Shown in pieces: positions 22,301 through 34,625 of a stretch of DNA of 64,000 bases. The position numbers and the translations under genes are program-made. The notes under the pieces are model-generated. The model saw only the letters and a list, made by a program, of their open reading frames with translations, was not told where the DNA came from and ran no database searches. The number at the start of each line of letters is the position of its first letter. Within the stretch, counting starts at the first letter, position 1. Source of the DNA: Mauremys mutica (lineage: Eukaryota; Chordata; Testudines; Geoemydidae); NCBI RefSeq assembly GCF_020497125.1, contig NC_059076.1, positions 14,003,951 through 14,067,950 of the forward strand. The letters run 5' to 3'.

Positions 22301-24334
22301 CTTTGCAGACTCAGACGCTATTCGGGTTGAATGAGGCAGTTAGGAGTTGGTAACCGTCAGGGTGAGGCTGTGAGATCTCTGTCTGGAAGGCACTGTTCCA
22401 GGGCACGGTGACTCACAAGCAGGCTGAATTGGGATTGGAACCACTGGGATCTTAGAAACATCCTTGCAAATGGCGTGAGCGGTGCATAGGCCCTTCTGTG
22501 AGGGGCCCTGGGGCTGACCAGGCCTGGGCGAGGAATCTCGCAGGCAAAAGTATTAGCGAGGAAATAGAGTAGAGTTTGTTGGTGTGACGTGATAAAGTGC
22601 AGCTGGCTTGGGGGAGGGGAGCGGCGGAGGAGATGGTCTCATGCAGCTCACAGTGTGTGTTCCTGGTGGATGCCCCTTCCCTGCTGCTGGAAAAACTGCA
22701 GCCATTTCAGGGGGGACAAAGTAACCAGCAGCACCCACCTGCCCCCCTCAGCCTGCTGCTCTGACACCCAGGGGCAGCGGGAATAGCTGTAGCAGCTGGG
22801 GCCCTGAGCAGGCACCCACAGAGTAGGGAGTCTGAACGCTGTCCAGGGGGTTGGGGAACCCTCCTGGTGTGAACAGGGGAGAGTTCCTGATGGGTGATGG
22901 GGCAGCCAGTGGGGTTTGGGTGCTGCTCCCCAGGCTGGGGGGGGGAAGGCTGTGCCCTTTGGGGGGAGTCTGTGTACTGTGGGGTCCCTGTGCTGGCTCC
23001 CATGGGGGAGCGAGGTACCCAGCCCTGGGGAGTAAGGGACAGCCTGACAGCACAGGGTATTCTGAGCTGGGCCTCCCATCACACACGTTCCGGGTGGTGT
23101 CCGGTTTTATGCAATGCACGGTAGCCAGTGCCGCTGCCGCTTGGAGCATGTGCTCTGAGAACGATGTACACGTATGCAGAGGCCTGCTTTTGCGTCCCCT
23201 TCCCCCTGGTGGGAAAACCCATGGTACTGAATTGCTAATTTCTGGGCAGTCTGTGAAATCGTGATTTTCCTCAGGGCCCTAATCTTAACCGAAGTCGGCG
23301 AGCTGTCGACTGGTCCCTGGGAAAGCAGGGAGGAAGGTTTGTGGTAATACAGGCCTGACCCGTGTTAATGTCTTCGGTGCTTTGCTGTGGGTTTTCCATC
23401 CCTACCCCATGGGAACATGCCCCAGTACCCACAGTAGTTTTGCACAGGAGCTGCTGTGGGTTGGGGCCAGTGGCAGAGCACTGTGCTTCACCCCTTCATT
23501 CTTAGCAGGCCCAGTTTGTCACATGTTAACTCCCTTCTGCCAGCAAAATGGGACCTTGGGGGTGTCACGGGAAGGGGTGGTCACGACCTGGGAACCAGAC
23601 TATCCCAGATGACAAATTTCATTACCCTGGTGCATGTTTAATCCTTCTGGAACTAGAACAAAAGTCGTCTTAATAAGTATCCTTGCGGCACCCCAGTAGC
23701 CTCTCCCTGTTCCCTTCTACTCCCAAACTCAGCGCTTTGCCTGTGATATCCAAATCAGGGCTTCATTCCATTATAACTTATATTATCGTCTGTATTGTTG
23801 TAGCTCCTATGAGCCCTGGGTTTATCCACTAAAATAACCCAAAGCTGTATTTACAGGCCTTGGAAATCAGTCTGCCTACAGCACAACTATTTCTAACGAT
23901 ACATTTCTGTCCATGGAGCTGTCCTGTCAACTTTCTTCCCGCCCCAAAATCTTGTCAGGCTTCATGTTAAAAGGAAGGTGGAGACACAGATCTTATTATT
24001 TTTGAAGCATTTGCTTTTTGTTCAGCGTTTTGCCTTTGCTCAGTCTGGTTACAGTGCCTGCCATACTTGTGTCCTTTTGTTCCTTATATTCTTGGAAGCC
24101 TCTTAATAGTTAACTTGTCTTATGTAATCTTCCTTTTATCCTCTACAATTAGCTTTTATGAGATGTACAGTCTTGACGTCATTCAGTTAACTGACGTCCC
24201 TCTTCTTTGTTTTTCCACAGTGGCCTTTGTCCTACTCATTGTATGCACCCAGTGTGCATAACTCTTAAATGTCGTGCTAACTTACCTCAGAATGCTTTGT
24301 TACTTCACTTGGGTCATTTCCCTGTGTGTTTATC
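19331..24334. other. Non-coding, mostly unassigned
   Basis: No supported gene. It has a purine-rich stretch at about 21354-21500 and a G-rich stretch at 22600-23080, which creates long proline- or glycine-rich frames on both strands. A short repeat-like piece near 23777-23823 resembles those at 40256 and 46120. Confidence 0.5.
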
Positions 24335-25115
24335 TATAGGTGTGGAAGGGACCTCAAGAGGTCATGTAGTCTATCCTACTGCACTGACGTAGAATGAAGT
24401 ATACCCAGATTATCCCTGAAAGGTGTGTGCTTGTCTAACCAGTTCTTAAAAACCTCCAGGGATTCCACAACATCCCTAGGTAACCTGTTCCAGTGCTTAA
24501 CTATCCTTATAGTTGGAAATGCTTTTCCTAATAGATAACCTAAACCTCCCTTATTCCAGACTAAGCTGATTACTACTTGTCCTACCTACGGTGCACATGA
24601 AGAACAATTGACCACTGTCCTTTTTTTATAACAACCATTAACATATCTGAAGACTTGTCATGCTGTGACCTCCTCCCGCACTCCCCATTTTCTCTCCCCT
24701 AGACTAGACATGTCGAATTCTTTAAACTTTCTCTCCTAGGCCAGGTTTTCTAAATTTTTTTTATAGCATTTTTGTTGCTCTCCTCTGGACTCTCTCCAAC
24801 TTGTTCACATCCTTCTTAAAATGTGGTACCCAAAACTGTGCACAATACTGTAGCTGAGGCCTTATCGGTGCGAAGAAGAGGATTACCTCCTGTGTCTTCC
24901 ATCCGCCTCTCCTGTTAATAATCCCGGAATGACATTGGCCTCTTTCACAACATCATACTGTTAACTCATATTTAATTTGTGATCCACTATCACCCCCAGA
25001 TCCTCTTCTGCAATACTACTGCCCAGACAGTTATTCCCCATTTTGTATTTGTGCATTTGACTTTTGTTTCTCGGGTACAGTACTTTGCACTTCCTCTGTT
25101 GAATTTCATCTTATT
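24335..25115 (-). mobile_element. CR1 LINE 3' fragment
   Basis: The plus strand reads the antisense of a CR1 3' region: ggaagggacctcaagaggtc, aacctgttccagtgc, aacctaaacctccctt, ctcctctggactctctcc and ccaaaactgtgcacaatac are all standard CR1 segments in the correct order. No open reading frame survives. The element is 5'-truncated, as is usual for CR1. Confidence 0.88.
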
Positions 25116-25729
25116 GGTTTGGGCCCTGGATCTTTGTTTGGGGTTCCTAGCACCACTGTAATATCATTTGCTGCATTCTTCCAAAATTTGCTCTTAAACT
25201 TATTCTTATTTTTCCTCCCTCTTCTCACTGAAGCCTTGATCACAAACCCTTCTCGAGCTAGAAGAATCCCAAGCTTCTGGTGCTTATTCGTATGTTGTGC
25301 AAAATACTAGTTTGCCTTCCTCTTTGATATTTTGCTCATAAAGGAAAATGTTCACGCGTGGTGGCAAAGTGAGGGATGGGGGAATTCTGTATTATTGATT
25401 CACGAAGGAGTTAAGTCTGAATCACCATGACCAGAAATGCCGCCGATGCCTTACTGACCTAGGACTCCCAACATGGAGACTGTGACCAGCTGTTTGGTTC
25501 CAATGAATCCTTGGAGCATGGAGAGACGTGTCCTTCTCTGTTCTCAGATAGCAGCACTTTGATTTCTAGCTGAGCCAACTGGCACAGTGTGAGGGACCAG
25601 GAGCTCTGGCTCAGCAGCTGTGCAGGACATGATGATGCTTCAGGAGCAAGCCCCTCACACTCACTTGCTGGAGGATTCTCTGCACCTTGTGGTCTTTAAA
25701 CCCCAATTTGAGGACTTCAATAACTCAGA

Positions 25730-25853
25730 CATAGGTCAGGGGGTTGTTACAGGAGTGGATGGGTGAGATTCTGTGGCCTGCATTGTGCAGGAGATCAGAC
25801 TAGATGACCATAATGGTCCCTTCTGACCTTAAAGTCTGAGTCTAAAGTAGCTG
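25730..25853 (+). mobile_element. CR1 3' tail fragment
   Basis: Contains ggagatcagactagatgac, cataatggtcccttctgac and cttaaagtctgagtcta, the typical turtle CR1 tail. Confidence 0.8.
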
Positions 25854-26527
25854 GCGGCTTTAGCTGTCCTTCCTGCAGCTGGCCTCATCCCTTCTTGGCC
25901 TTTGTGCTCTCCACTTGTGCTGGGGGGATTTAGTGGGTTTTATGGTACGGATCCCTAAGAACTACACCGAGATCTGCTACAAATCCCCATACTGGGGAAC
26001 GCTGGGATTGGCGTGGGGATGGCAGGGCCAGGAAATCGCTTTGGTGGGCCATTTCTGTGCCCCAGCTACTTCCACACCCATGAGGACCATGGTAATTGGG
26101 GCACAAATTGAACTGGTCCCTGGAGGCCCCAGCAGCTTCCTCTTGCTCTGTACCAGCACAGAGACGCATTGTGGCTTCTGAGCCTGATCTGTAACATGCA
26201 GCATTATCCCTGTCTGCATGGAGGCCCTTGTCTCCCTTTCCTTCATATCCTTAGTGTGAGATTCCTGCAACTTGTCAGTCCCAGCTCTCTGGTTCTGTTG
26301 CCTTGCGCCCCTCTACGTCCCCAGTTAGCTGCCCCAATATAAAGGGACTAACCTCCTGAGCAGATGGTAGACTGAATTGACTCACGAGTTGAGTAAAGTT
26401 GGTGCAAAATCAAGTTGCTAATCTGTTGTGTGGTGCTGTATGTTGTGTTACCTCTATGTGGAGAGGTGATTTAGAAGAATGGTCACCTGGGTACTTCTTG
26501 GAATAGATTCTAGCAGGCTCTCTGGGG

Positions 26528-26914
26528 CAGGGGCGGCTCTAGAAATTACACTGCCCCAAGCAGGGCGGCGCGCTCGCCGCCCTTCCCCGGTCCCGCGGCC
26601 GGGGCAGAAGTGTCTGCGGCGGGTGCGCTGGTCCCGCGGCTCCGGTGGAGCATCCGCAGTCGTGCCTGCGGGAGCTTGGTCCGAGCCGCGGGACCAGCGC
26701 AGCTGCCGCAGTCATGCCTGAGGGAGCTCAAGCGGAGCCGCGGGAAGAGGGGACCCGCCGCAGTCATGCCTGCGGCAGCTCCGCTCGTCCCGGGGCTCTG
26801 GTGGACCTCCCACAGGCATGACTGCGGAAGGTCTGCCGGAGCCAAATGCCGCCCTGCCGGGACAATGCCGCCCCACGCGCCTGCTTGGCGCGCTGGGGTC
26901 TGGAGCCGGCCCTG
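26528..26914. mobile_element. hAT-like non-autonomous element, 387 bp, CpG-rich
   Basis: Terminal repeats caggggcggctctaga and tctggagccggccctg pair at 14 of 16 positions. Flanked by a perfect 8-bp duplication ctctgggg (26520-26527 and 26915-26922). The interior repeats a block around gcagtcatgcctgcgg three times direct (near 26650, 26706, 26758) and once inverted (near 26810). The CpG density comes from this element, so it should not be read as a promoter island. Confidence 0.88.
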
Positions 26915-26922
26915 CTCTGGGG

Positions 26923-29531
26923 GATGGCTTCTTGTCAGTGATTAAGGCAGTTGTCTTCTCTTGAAGGAACTTGTGGCTTTCATTGTAATCCCAAACTGCT
27001 AGAAATGCCCTTGCAGGCAAAGGCAGAAACCAGGAAATGTGTGAAAGACCTTGGAAATTCAGAACATGCTTGTCCGTTTCAGTTCAGGAAGCATCTTGCA
27101 CAAATAAAGCTGCAAGCTGCTAATATTTAAATCCCAGTTAATCTGCCAGTCACACGGGATGACCCGTCTTCCAGCTCTAATACGTGAGTAAAATGTATAT
27201 AATCTAGAAATTTAGAAAAAATCCAAAGCAATTTCTCATCCACTGTCACCAGGAATAACATGGTCTTCCTGTCTTAGCTCTGCTTGCTGTAGCAGTCTTC
27301 TGATTCAAAGAACAGAGCCCAAACAAAGGACTGTTCAGAAACAAAGTTCCAACAAGGCTAACTGATAAGCTGACTCCTCCTTCAAAAGCAACCAGGGATG
27401 CTTTTTGGGTGAGAACCATAGACTTATTAGGGGTAGCTGATCAGGCATTTACGTTGACTGACTGGTGTCCACCCCAGGCCATCAAAGGACTCATGATTCT
27501 TAGTGAAAGACATGTGATGCTGTGTCAATTTGTATTTGATAAATGTTGTTAAGCCTCTTCTACTAAAATGAAATCAAGAACACATGGCTCTAGAACTAAA
27601 CTAGTAATACTAACCGCTGTTGAATCAAAATCAAATCAACCAAACAAGATCGTCTCCATATTGAATTGGAGTCAAGATAGTCTCCATATTGAATTGGTTA
27701 TAATACCAAACATCATCCTTTTTCTAAGAAAGTGGCTGGCTGTTTGGTTATAAATCCCCACTAATACATTTTACCAAAGTCATCAGATTTCTCATTTGTA
27801 TTTGGTTAAGCAGCTTAATAATGAAACCAAATGATTATCTTCATGTCTGAACCACAACCTCTGGGCCAATTATAACACTTCCTCTCTTACGTGGTTTCCT
27901 TCCCCAGCACAGCGCTTATAACAGACTTTAACACAACATTGTAGGTAAGCAGATGTTTTACAACTCTTGCTTATAGGAAATTGGAGATGATAATTTCAGG
28001 TCTCAAGACTTTAATTAGTGTCTGTTATGAGACCATGTTCTGGGCTTGTTTAAACCCAGAGAATTCCTCTTTCAGGTCCCTTCTCTGCATAGGCTTTGAG
28101 GGCTCACACAGCCCCACTTTCACACCCTAAAATTAAAGAGACTAAAATGGCCGGGGCATCTCCCTGTTAATAAAAACAAGACAAAATCTAGAAAGGAACA
28201 AGGAGACACATTTGGGGTGAGGGCTTCATGGACTCCAGCTCTTGTTGTCATCTGGAGTCTTGTAGGGTAGGAGCTGGGACTGTAGTGAAGGAGCCTCCTT
28301 CAGGTCCAGGGAGAGAGGGCTGAAGGCTGGATTGTCTGATGTCGGGACTTACCTCCCATGAAATGTCACCGTCCTTTGATGGCTTTTTGACACACAGCAA
28401 GGTGTCTTTGCCATATCTGGGATTCTTATGGGTTATGACTTTCACTTACTCCACCTTGCAGCCTCCATGGGTTCCAGACAAACCAGGTGCGAGAGGCCTG
28501 CTTTGGGGCTGTACAACTTAAGTCACTGTTACCAAATGTCAACTCCGATAGGTCCCGCTTAAGATTGCCTTGTGTGTAAGATGTGTCTGGGTTTAGTTTA
28601 GCTGCGGGAGAAGATGACATTTATTGGATGTCTGCATTTATTTTTATTTCGTTGATGGATGAGTGCTTGAGAGCCTGACTTTTCCGAGATGGGTTTTGAT
28701 TTTTATATTGAATTTAAAAAATATTCAGCCTTTTCTATAGCATATAACCTGTTGGTCTGTGCCTCCCTCTCCTCCTCAAAGATATTGAAAATCCAGACTA
28801 CTTTTGAGGAAGCTGGCATGGTTTTATCTAGGTCAAATGTCTTAAACGTTGATGGGAAATTCAGTATAACCCCTTAAAAATAATCCCTAGCACAGCAAAG
28901 CCAGTCTCTCAAACACTCATTCGTCAACAAAATAATAAATTCAGGCATGTGGTCTCCTCCACTGCTGATCTAAACCAGGCAAATTGTCTTCCTGTAGACA
29001 AGACAATCCCAGTAACCTGTCTTGTCTGGAACTGGGCTATAGGTCACAGATTATTTTCTGAAACCAAAATCTTGGTGGAGAAAAATTGCTTTACAGCTTG
29101 TCAAGATGAAACCTGTTTGAAATATAACATCTTAAATTTTGTCTAGTTCTGTACGCCCAAACAGGCTATATGCCTTGTATTGGCCCTGTGAGGGACTCTG
29201 AGCTCCTGGTACATCAGCTTATAGTTCATTGCTAAGGCTACCTCCAGGCCCGTTGAGAGAAACACATACATCATGGTTGCCAGATCCCCACTCCCTCCCA
29301 TTTGATGTTAGACATTTTGGGGGGCTCCCTGAGCTCAGTGCCCTGGTACAATTGTTCCCTCTTTTCCCACCTCTCTCATCCACTCTGGCTACTGATGCTT
29401 CAGGAACTAGAACCTCACCCTGACAAAGTAGCTGGTGGTTTTAAGACTTCCCATCATACAATCAGTACCTCCCGCTCTTGGCACCTCTGCTACTAACCTC
29501 TGCCAATGATGGCAGTGGGTTATATGGTACT
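26923..29531. other. Non-coding, unassigned
   Basis: AT-rich sequence. It contains the small duplication at 27645-27697. The section 28020-28600 reads like decayed transposon interior, but I cannot name a family. Confidence 0.4.
27645..27697 (+). repeat. 28-bp tandem duplication
   Basis: Two copies of a unit beginning caagat, with core gtctccatattgaattgg, and one mismatch. Confidence 0.85.
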
Positions 29532-30690
29532 GTGACGTTATTTAATATCAACTGTGACCGCATAGATCATTGTTGCAACCAAGGTCCTATAGTGGCACCA
29601 AATCTTGTACAAAGGAGGTCACGTGGGGTGTCTATGAAAAGGTTATGATTTGCTGGTTATGATTATGCTGTCTGTATGCAGGTATCATTTTTGTATTTAA
29701 AGCTATAAGCATTGGCTCTATACTGGCTGTATTTCAAACGTGTGCTGTGCTTCTGGGTGACATCCCGGACAGTTTGGCATCAGCACTGCTAGCCTGCTTG
29801 ATCACCCATTAAGGACTATCAGCTATACAACTGACCCTTTGAGAGAAGGCAGATACACCTCCTGACTCAGCAAGGCCTGCAGGGGCCTGCCTATGGAGAG
29901 AATGCTAAGGCTTTCAAGCCATGTGCTGGGCAGCTTGTGTTTGGAACAAAGGATGCACAGGCTGCATGGCAAGAGACTATAAAAGGCAGCTGCTCCTTCT
30001 CCATTTTGTCTTCAATCCTGCTTCTTACCTCTGGAGGAACTGTGCTTGAAACTGAAGGTCTGAACAAAGGACTGAACGACCCATCCAAGCTGTGGATGTA
30101 CTCCAGAGACCTGATTTGAGCCTGCAGTTTATTCCATCACTGCTACAAGCCTGAACCAAGAACTTTACCATTGCTGTATGTAATTGATCGATTTGACCAG
30201 TTTTAACTCTCATCTATATTTCTTTCTTTTTATGAATAAACCTTTAGATTTTAGATTCTAAAGGGTTAGCAACAGCGTGATTTGTGGGTAAGACTTGTAT
30301 ATTGGTCTGGGGCTTGGCCCTTTGGGATCTGGGGAACCTTTGTCTTTTACTGGGGTATTAGTTTTCATAATCATTCATCCCCATAAGGAGCGGTGCTGGT
30401 GGTGATACAAGGGAACTGGAGTGTCTAAGGGAATTGCTTGTATGACTTTGGTTAGCCAGTGGGGTGAGACTGAAGTCCTCTCTGGCTGGCTGGTTTGCTG
30501 GGCCTTGATAGTAAAGGAACCCCAGCTTTGGGCTGTGACTGCCCTGCTCTAAGCAATTTGTCCTGAACTGATACTCTCAGTAGCGTCCCACCAGAGGCCG
30601 CATCGTTCCAGGTGTGGATTCCTAAAGACCTGCTACTGGAACGCCTGGTACGGAGGGCATACAAGGGGTTAGCGTGAGGGACGTGGCAGG
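29532..30690 (+). mobile_element. Solo LTR-like sequence (endogenous retroviral type)
   Basis: Begins tgtgacgttattt and has a well-formed TATA box (gactataaaaggcagctgc, about 29967-29985). About 250 bp further on is AATAAA (30235-30240) followed by a U-rich and G-rich stretch, the usual U3-R-U5 order. No viral genes flank it. It resembles a common turtle LTR type, but I cannot name the family and the right boundary is approximate. Confidence 0.55.
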
Positions 30691-30972
30691 GCTAGGAACA
30701 GGCGTAGTTTAAATGCTTTATATTGTCCAGCTGCTGCCGTGTGCATTGAGGCTGTGGCAACTTGGGCTTAAGTTGCAGTAGCCCCAGTTGCCGTGACTTG
30801 GTTTTTGTGCTGGGCTCTGCATTGGCATGAGGATGCATTGGGGGACCTGGGCTGCTATAATGGAGGCAGAGAACAACCTTGTGGGAGCAAAGAAATGGAG
30901 AAGCAGCAGAGGAAAGAAAAAAAAATCCAACCCAGAGAGTAACTAGGTTCATTTCATGTTTAACTTGTATTA

Positions 30973-31853
30973 GGGTATAGCTACACTGGCGATTTGCAGC
31001 GCTGGAAAGCCTCCACCAGCGCTGCAATTAGTAAGTGGCCACACCTGCAGGGCACTTCCAGCGCTGCAACTCCCTGGCTGCAGCGCTGGCCGTACACCTC
31101 ACTCAGCATGGGGAATAAGGATTCCAGCGCTGGTGCTGCAGCGCTGGTCATCAAGTGTGGCCACACACCAGCGCTGTGATTGGCCTCCAGGGTATAAGGT
31201 GTATCCCAGAATGCTTTTATAAATTACTCTCTTTGTTTTGTTATGCAGCCTCTCTTTGTTTTGTTGTGAACGAGCTCCGATCGGAGCTCCGAACAGAGCT
31301 CCTGTTTGCTGTGATCATCTGTACCTGGCTGTGAACGATCAAATGAGAGGCAGGGGAAACAGAGTTGGATGCAGGCTGTTTGCAAGACTTTAAGGGTTCG
31401 CAAACATTTTGTGATTTTTCCAATCTCTCTCTTCCCCGCTCCCTGTCACAGTACACCACAGGGAGTGAGTGAAACAGCGGGGAGTCCGTGTTGGAGGCAG
31501 GCTGATTGCAATTAAGAGTTAAGACTAAGGGCTCATGAACATTTTGTGATTTTTTCGAATCCAGGAAGCTAACACACAGTGTTGGCTCCAAAAATCCACT
31601 CTCTATCTTCCCCGCTCCCTGTCACAGTACACCACCCTCCACCCCCCTCTTTTGAAAAGCACGTTGTTGCACTTGAATGCTGGGATAGCTGCCCATAATG
31701 CAGCACTCCCAACAGCGCTGCTAATACTGCAAATGTGGCCACACACCAGCGCTGGTAGCTGTGAGTGTGGCCACACACCAGCGCTGCTCCTACACAGCTG
31801 GATGACCAGCGCTGCAAACTACCAGCGCTGCAAACCGTAAGTGTAGCCATAAC
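30973..31853. mobile_element. DNA transposon with CAGCGCTG subterminal arrays
   Basis: Ends gggtatagctacact...gatttgcagcgctgg and, on the other strand from the right, gttatggctacactt...gtttgcagcgctgg form imperfect inverted repeats of about 30 bp. The palindrome CAGCGCTG occurs seven times in the left 205 bp (30997-31176) and five times in the right part (31713-31830), often after gtggccacacac. No transposase frame is present, so it is non-autonomous. Superfamily not assigned and no target duplication found. Confidence 0.75.
31381..31640 (+). repeat. Imperfect tandem duplication inside the 31-kb transposon
   Basis: The block ending cttccccgctccctgtcac plus agtacaccac occurs at 31431-31459 and again from 31607, an offset of 176 bp. 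Both copies follow aacattttgtgatttttt-like sequence. Confidence 0.8.
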
Positions 31854-33017
31854 AAGTGTAGTCCCAAGTAATGGAGGCTTCTCCTTGGCTTGGATCTTTC
31901 CCTTCTCCCATCTGCTGATCTCTTCTTCCCTCGCACACTTCACACTGTGCTCCAGGCTTCTGACCTCTTGAGGACCAAGGCAATGAAAAATTACCTGTAC
32001 TATCTGAAAGTAGCCGTGTGGGTCGCTTATACACAGTGATTAACAGCTGTAGCTCTCCTCTGTGTGTTTATATCTTACTTGAAATTGTCTCTTTATAGTT
32101 TGTTTTACATCTTCAGCTTGGCGTCGGCATTAACTCTTATAGCGGTTTAGCTAAGGAATGATCCCCGAGCCACTCTAGAACTGCTGACGTTTTAAGAATT
32201 CTTAGAGCAATCACGAATGAGTTGGCAGAATTCTGTTGGGCTGGGCTCACGCTCACAGTAATAGAGTGCTGTTAAGAGGCTGATCTTTATGTCCTGGCTT
32301 CACTCACATGTCTGCAGAAGGGTAACATGGAAGCTGGTGGGCAAATGCTGTGTATTGTCTGAAAAAAAAAATGGAACAGAGCAATAATTTTATAGAAAAC
32401 ATTTTGCTCATTTTCTCTTTTTTTCTATTTTAGCTAAACGAAATCATTTTTTCAGAGTTCCCCTCCTTCACACAGGAAAGATGGGGAGGGAAAAACCAAA
32501 AGAACAATTAATCATTTTTCATTGAAAAAAATCTTTTGTCCACAACGAAAATGTCTTACAGAATTTTTGTTTTGGTTGAAAAGCCATATTTTGGCCACCC
32601 CAAAAAATTTGACCAAAAAACAATTTTGGTTCAGTTACTATTTTCATACATGGCTGAGGTCAGCATCCTTTGACCATATCTACTTTGTCTGAGGAATATA
32701 CTTAATTTACCTGGAGAGTGAAAGATGATGTGGCTATTGGAAAATGAAGCCCTGCTTCCACGAGTGATGCATTTCCTTCTCTCCCAGCCAGTTGGTGCCA
32801 TTCATTTTCTACCACTTTGTAGCCATATGCGTATCTCACCAGAAGTTATGCTGTACTTAAGATAACTGGAAGTAGAACGTAGCAGCTGGATAGAGCTGCA
32901 CGGTGAAAGGCTTGGTGTCTGAGATAGTTAGTTAGATGTTGCCCCACCTACATCACCATCCCTGAATTAGAGTTCCAGTTAACCTGAAGACCAAGAAAGA
33001 ATTGTTACATTTATGGT
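31854..33017. other. Non-coding, AT-rich
   Basis: The part at 32350-32650 is A/T-rich with repeated aaaatttt-like words. Similar stretches lie at 5700-5830, 6150-6420 and 42840-43220, probably decayed copies of one family. Confidence 0.35.
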
Positions 33018-34625
33018 ATCTTGGACTCAGATTGTGGGCCAGAAGGGAACATCATGATCATCTAGCCTGACTTCCTGCACACCACGAGCCACAGAACCTC
33101 ACTCTTCTCCTTTTTATAGACCCATGGCCTCTGCCTGAGCAATTGAAGTCCTCAAATCATGGGTTAGATACTCCAAGTTACAGAGAAGCCACCATTTACA
33201 CTAGTTTAAACCTGCAAGTGACCCGTGCTGCAGATGATGGTGAACCCTCCCTCCCTCCCCCCCCCGCCAATCTGACCTGGGGGAGAATGCCTTCCCAACT
33301 CCAAATATGGTTATCAGTTAGACTCAGGACATGTCAGCAAGACGCATCAGCCAGACACCTGGGAAAGAATTCACAGTAGCAACTCAGAGCCCTCCCCATC
33401 TAGTGTCCTATCTCTGCTGTTGGAGAGATTTACTAATAGCAGACATGGATGGGCCATATACCATTGTAGGCAGCCTCATCCTCCCTTCCCTTCCAGAAAC
33501 TTATCAAGCTCAGTCTTGAAGCCAGTTAAGTGTTTTGGTTTTTTTTGTTTTTTTTTTGCCCCTACTGCTCCCCTTGGGATGCTGTTCCAGAATGTCCCTC
33601 CTCTGATGGTTAGAACCTTTCATCTGATTTCAAGCCTAAACTTGTTGACGGTCAGTTTATATTAATTTGTTCTTGTGTCCACATTGGCCCTTAATTTAAA
33701 TAACTCCTCTCCTTCCCTGCTGTTTATCCCTCTGTAGAGAGCAATCCTATCTTCCATCACCTTTGGTCTGGTTAATCTAAACAAGCCAAGTGCTTTGTCT
33801 CTTCTCATAATGGAGGTTTTCCATTCCTCTGATCAGCCTAGAAACTCTTCTCTGCACCTGTTCCAGTTTGAATTAATCTTTCTTAAACATGGGAGACCAG
33901 ACTTGTCCACGGTATTCTAAATGAGGTCTCACCAGTGCCTTGTATAATGGCAATAATATGCCCCTCTCTCTGCTGGAAATACCTCGCCTGATGCATCCAG
34001 GGATTGCATTAGCCTTTTTCACAGTCGCATCACATTAGCGGCTCATAGTCATCCTGCGATTTAACCAATACTCCCAGGTCTTTCTCTTCCTCTGTTGCTT
34101 CCAAGTGATATTTTCCCAGCCGATCGCAAAATTTTTTGTTGTTAGTCCCTACATGCATGACGTTGCACTTTGCACTATTAAATTTCATCCCATTTCTATT
34201 ACTCCTGTTTCAAAGTCATTCAGATCTTTTTGTATGATGTTCTGGTGCTCCTCTGTATTGGCAATGCCTCCCAACTTCATGTCATCTGCACATTTTATTT
34301 GCACATGTCCACATTTTGGGACAAGGTCATTAATGAAAATGTTTAATAAGATTGGTCTCAAGACCGATCCCTGATGAACTCCACTAGTAACCTCCCTCCA
34401 GACCGACAGTTCACCTTTCAGCATGACCATTGTAGCTTCCCCTTTACCCAGTTCCTTATCTACCATTCAATTCTTGTATTAATCCCCATCTTCTCCAATT
34501 TAACTAATTTCCCACGTGGAACTGTATCAGATGCCTTACTGAAATCCAAGTAGATTAGATCTCCTGTATTTCCTTTGTCTAAAATATGTTACTTCAAAGA
34601 AATAGATCCAGTCGATCTGACAACT
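33018..34625 (-). mobile_element. CR1 LINE, 3' portion including reverse transcriptase remnant
   Basis: Read on the minus strand, the fragment runs from the reverse transcriptase region to the CR1 3' end. Bases 34466-34185 keep an open frame with VTSGVHQGSVLRP, ILLNIFINDL and CADDMKLGG, matching the CR1 reverse transcriptase motifs QGSVLGP and FADD with substitutions. Downstream it is degraded by stops and a poly-T-like insertion near 33540. The 3' end at the low coordinate carries the usual CR1 tail text (gaccagaagggaac-like, atcatctagcctgac). Confidence 0.88.

Noticed and set aside
22648..23264. Overlapping proline- and glycine-rich frames on both strands
   Set aside because: They follow from the G-rich composition of this stretch. 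The frames overlap in several phases without a conserved motif.
26479..27020. CpG-rich block that could look like a promoter island with coding frames
   Set aside because: The block coincides exactly with a hAT-like element flanked by an 8-bp target duplication.
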